From positions 186,001-250,000 of the forward strand of contig NZ_JADGIK010000005.1 of assembly GCF_015234135.1 (NCBI RefSeq): a stretch of 64,000 nucleotides of DNA. Reading direction: 5' to 3'. This document shows, one piece after another, positions 61,949 to 64,000 of the stretch (the stretch's first letter is position 1; each line of letters begins with the position of its first letter). The position numbers and the translations under genes are program-made. This stretch comes from Faecalibacter rhinopitheci. GTDB taxonomy: Bacteria; Bacteroidota; Bacteroidia; Flavobacteriales; Weeksellaceae. The notes beneath the pieces are model-generated. The model was given only the letters and a program-made list of their open reading frames with translations, ran no database searches and was not told where the DNA came from.

Positions 61949-63052
61949 ATGGCTTATACAAGAGATCAGATATATCAAGTCTTAGAAGAGCTGGGAATTC
62001 GTAACTGGATGCGTAATGCACAAGTTATGGGTAATGATATCATTTTAGATATTGTTTCTCCTTCTCCAGCAATGCACGAAAGAAAGCGTTTAGAAATCGC
62101 CTTAAAAAATGCCTTCAAAGAAAATTTACCAGAAGCTAAATTAAAATTAACTATTTCAGTAGAAGCTGAACCTAAGGCAGAAGAAATTAAAGGTTCTGAA
62201 CTACCAGGTGTTAAAAATATTATAGCAGTTGCTTCAGGGAAAGGAGGAGTTGGAAAGTCTACAGTTTCATCAAACCTAGCCATTAGTTTATCTAAAATGG
62301 GATTTAAGGTTGGATTATTAGATGCCGATATCTACGGACCATCTATGCCAATTATGTTTGACTGTGAGGATGCTCGTCCTGTTTCTGTTGAAGTAAATGG
62401 AAAAACTAAAATCAAACCAGTTGAATCTTACGGGATCAAAATTTTATCAATTGGATTTTTTGCAGATACAGACCAAGCTATTGTATGGCGTGGGCCAATG
62501 GCTGCAAAAGCTTTAAACCAAATGATTCGCGATGCACATTGGGGCGAATTAGATTTCTTAGTAATCGATTTACCTCCTGGAACTGGAGATATTCACCTAT
62601 CTATCGTTCAACAAGTTCCAATTACTGGAGCCGTAGTTGTTTCAACACCTCAAAATATTGCTTTAGCAGATGCTAAAAAAGGGGTAGGAATGTTCCAAAT
62701 GGAAGCTATTAATGTCCCAGTATTAGGAATTGTAGAAAATATGGCTTATTTTACACCTGCGGAATTACCAAATAATAAATATTATATTTTTGGACAGAAT
62801 GGTGCTAAAAATTTAGCAGATCAAATTGGAGTACCTTTCTTAGGTGAAATTCCAATTGTTCAATCAATCCGAGAAGCTGCTGATGTTGGACGTCCTGCTG
62901 CATTACAAGAAAATACTATTGTAGCTGATATCTATACTAATATTGCAAGAAATGCTGTAGCTAGCTTGGTAGAGCGTAATAACACGTTACCTCCTACAGA
63001 AGCTGTTCGTATTACAACAATGGCGGGCTGTTCGTCTAATAACAATAAATAA
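61949..63052 (+). CDS. mrp: Mrp/NBP35-type iron-sulfur cluster carrier ATPase
   Basis: A 367-residue protein with an N-terminal MIP18/DUF59 domain (about 1-80) and a P-loop ATPase with deviant Walker A GKGGVGKS (97-104), VDLPPGTGDIHL and VGIVENMAYF-type switch. Members carry Fe-S clusters to apoproteins. After ENMAYF, where many Mrp proteins have CPHC, this sequence reads TPAELPNNKYYIFG, so the usual cluster-binding CxxC is missing; one Cys remains near the C-terminus (AGCSS). It precedes a NifU-like gene by 3 bp. Confidence 0.93.
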   Translation: MAYTRDQIYQVLEELGIRNWMRNAQVMGNDIILDIVSPSPAMHERKRLEIALKNAFKENLPEAKLKLTISVEAEPKAEEIKGSELPGVKNIIAVASGKGGVGKSTVSSNLAISLSKMGFKVGLLDADIYGPSMPIMFDCEDARPVSVEVNGKTKIKPVESYGIKILSIGFFADTDQAIVWRGPMAAKALNQMIRDAHWGELDFLVIDLPPGTGDIHLSIVQQVPITGAVVVSTPQNIALADAKKGVGMFQMEAINVPVLGIVENMAYFTPAELPNNKYYIFGQNGAKNLADQIGVPFLGEIPIVQSIREAADVGRPAALQENTIVADIYTNIARNAVASLVERNNTLPPTEAVRITTMAGCSSNNNK

Positions 63053-63055
63053 GAA

Positions 63056-63358
63056 ATGACTGCAGAAGAAAAATATTTAGAAGTAGAAAAAGCGTTAGCA
63101 GAAATTCGTCCTTTTTTAAATTCGGATGGAGGTGATATTGAATTATTATCTGTTGAAAATAACATAGTAAGAGTTCGTCTAACTGGTGCATGTATAGCTT
63201 GTTCAGTTAATCAAATGACTTTAAAGTCAGGTGTAGAGATGACAATTAAAAAATATGTTCCAGAAATTGTTCAAGTAATTAATGTTTCGCCTTTAGAAAC
63301 TTCTACTGAAGCAGTTGACATTGACAATCTTGATATAAATGATATTATAGAAGGATAA
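63056..63358 (+). CDS. nfu: NifU C-terminal-domain (Nfu) iron-sulfur protein
   Basis: A 100-residue Nfu-type scaffold or carrier: FLNSDGGDIELLSVEN and GACIACSVNQMTLKSGVEMT with the cluster-binding cysteines 46 and 49. It probably dimerises around a [4Fe-4S] cluster. It forms a two-gene operon with mrp, a natural pairing for cluster delivery, and could make up for the missing Mrp CxxC. Confidence 0.92.
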   Translation: MTAEEKYLEVEKALAEIRPFLNSDGGDIELLSVENNIVRVRLTGACIACSVNQMTLKSGVEMTIKKYVPEIVQVINVSPLETSTEAVDIDNLDINDIIEG

Positions 63359-63387
63359 TATTATTTTAATAAAATAATAATATATTT

Positions 63388-63436
63388 AACTCGTTTTCAA
63401 ATCACTTAATGGGATTTTGAAAACGAGTTTTTTTTT
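63388..63436 (+). terminator. Terminator of the mrp-nfu operon
   Basis: Stem AACTCGTTTTCAA/TTGAAAACGAGTT (63388-63400, 63417-63429) followed by a T-run. Confidence 0.9.
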
Positions 63437-63476
63437 GGCAAACCTTTTGAATCTTATAAACCACAAATTATTAAAA

Positions 63477-64000
63477 ATGAAAAAACTATTTATCTTACTT
63501 ATTGCTTTTATTTTTTCTTTTTCATTTGCCAATGCTCAAAATTTTAAGGTTGGAGAGTTTTTAAAATTTAGAATACATTATACTGGTCTTAATGCTGGAT
63601 ATGCAACAATAGAAGTAAAAGATGCTAAATATAATGGAGAAAATCATTATCATATTGTAGGTAAAGGAAGCTCTAGTGGTGCTGTAAAAGCATTTTACAA
63701 AGTAGAAGACTTATACGAATCTTACATCAATAAATCAACCATGAAACCTTCTAAATTTGTACGAGATATATATGAAGGTGGCTATACCCGAAACCAGATA
63801 TATTATTTTGACCATGCACGTAAACAAGTAAAAGTTGATAATATAAAACATAAAAAGGTTACGTATGAAACTATTCCTTCTGATGCTCAAGATTTATTAT
63901 CTGCTTTTTTTAATTTAAGAAATGTTGACAATAGTAAATTAAAAACTGGTGATTATATTAATGAAAATATATTTATGGGAGAGGAAACTTTTAAGTTTAG
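63477..64000 (+). CDS. DUF3108 family exported protein (3' end outside the window)
   Basis: An open frame from the ATG at 63477 to the window end, 174 codons without a stop. The signal peptide is FSFSFANAQ-type (1-21), followed by FKVGEFLKFRIHYTGLNAGY and GKGSSSGAVKAFYKVED, the DUF3108 pattern of periplasmic/outer-membrane-associated proteins. Function unknown. It starts 41 bp after the mrp-nfu terminator. Confidence 0.85.
   Translation, partial: MKKLFILLIAFIFSFSFANAQNFKVGEFLKFRIHYTGLNAGYATIEVKDAKYNGENHYHIVGKGSSSGAVKAFYKVEDLYESYINKSTMKPSKFVRDIYEGGYTRNQIYYFDHARKQVKVDNIKHKKVTYETIPSDAQDLLSAFFNLRNVDNSKLKTGDYINENIFMGEETFKF

Noticed and set aside
1-64000. Mobile elements, prophage, toxin-antitoxin, restriction or other defence genes
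   Set aside because: No transposase, integrase, phage structural, toxin-antitoxin, methyltransferase or defence-type protein could be recognised, and no terminal repeats were seen.

Overview
The window reads as ordinary chromosome of a low-GC member of the Bacteroidota, class Flavobacteriia, probably Weeksellaceae (Empedobacter/Chryseobacterium-like; the genus is a guess). The reasons are a SusC/SusD/SusE outer-membrane set, two further TonB-dependent receptors, lipoproteins with acidic residues after the lipobox Cys, bacillithiol synthesis (BshC), a MalR/LacI-type palindrome, promoters fitting TTTG-N19-TAnnTTTG, and no obvious Shine-Dalgarno sequences. I see no insertion sequence, prophage, CRISPR array, plasmid gene or rRNA operon.

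Layout. 1-5.9 kb: susCDE behind a perfect 16-bp palindrome. 6-9 kb: a minus-strand group (LOG-family nucleosidase, Bax-inhibitor-like protein, PnuC, 4'-phosphopantetheinyl transferase) divergent from ahcY (9.0-10.4 kb). 10.5-14 kb: a decayed secreted-protein gene, a secreted hypothetical, a gumN/ECF-sigma/membrane-partner operon and a Nudix protein. 14.1-14.6 kb: four tandem identical tRNA-Asp(GTC) genes with a consensus promoter. 14.7-21 kb: trxA, a DnaE fused to a proofreading exonuclease, a MerR regulator and an M23 peptidase. 21.2-26.6 kb: alaS, GH35 beta-galactosidase and an EamA exporter. 26.7-28.2 kb: an ohrR-ohr-nitroreductase peroxide operon with a well-defined operator. 28.5-33.9 kb: ndk, an NlpE-like lipoprotein, acyl-ACP thioesterase, ribH, a YfgM-like TPR protein, and mlaE-mlaF-OMP. 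33.9-42.9 kb: SprT-like protein, mannose-1-P guanylyltransferase, envelope coiled-coil proteins, a GDPD-like lipoprotein, bshC, a LysM-PBP1 protein and a dicarboxylate symporter. 43-48 kb: a TonB-type receptor, then DUF2520-kdsC-maf and nadD. 48-50.7 kb: an OMP, DUF3820, a rhodanese lipoprotein, pth and a TlpA-like redoxin. 50.9-53.9 kb: a GshB-like ATP-grasp enzyme coupled to an N-formylglutamate amidohydrolase/QEGLA-metalloprotease fusion. 53.9-58.3 kb: a SAM-I riboswitch, TonB-dependent receptor, APC permease and a small plug-like protein. 58.3-64 kb: pabC/pabB, a membrane protein, nitroreductase, DinB-like protein, mrp, nfu and a DUF3108 gene cut by the window edge.

The strongest candidates for something little described are the ATP-grasp plus FGase-QEGLA pair at 50.9-53.9 kb, which resembles an add-and-remove pair for a terminal amino acid in a bacterium that appears to use bacillithiol rather than glutathione, and the SAM-riboswitch-controlled outer-membrane receptor at 55.7-58.3 kb. 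Smaller points are paired DnaA boxes next to the nadD promoter, the OhrR operator covering its promoter, one tRNA-Asp copy lacking an encoded CCA, and the multi-lesion pseudogene near 10.6 kb. Housekeeping genes are mostly bounded by strong hairpin-plus-T-run terminators, several of them shared by convergent genes.
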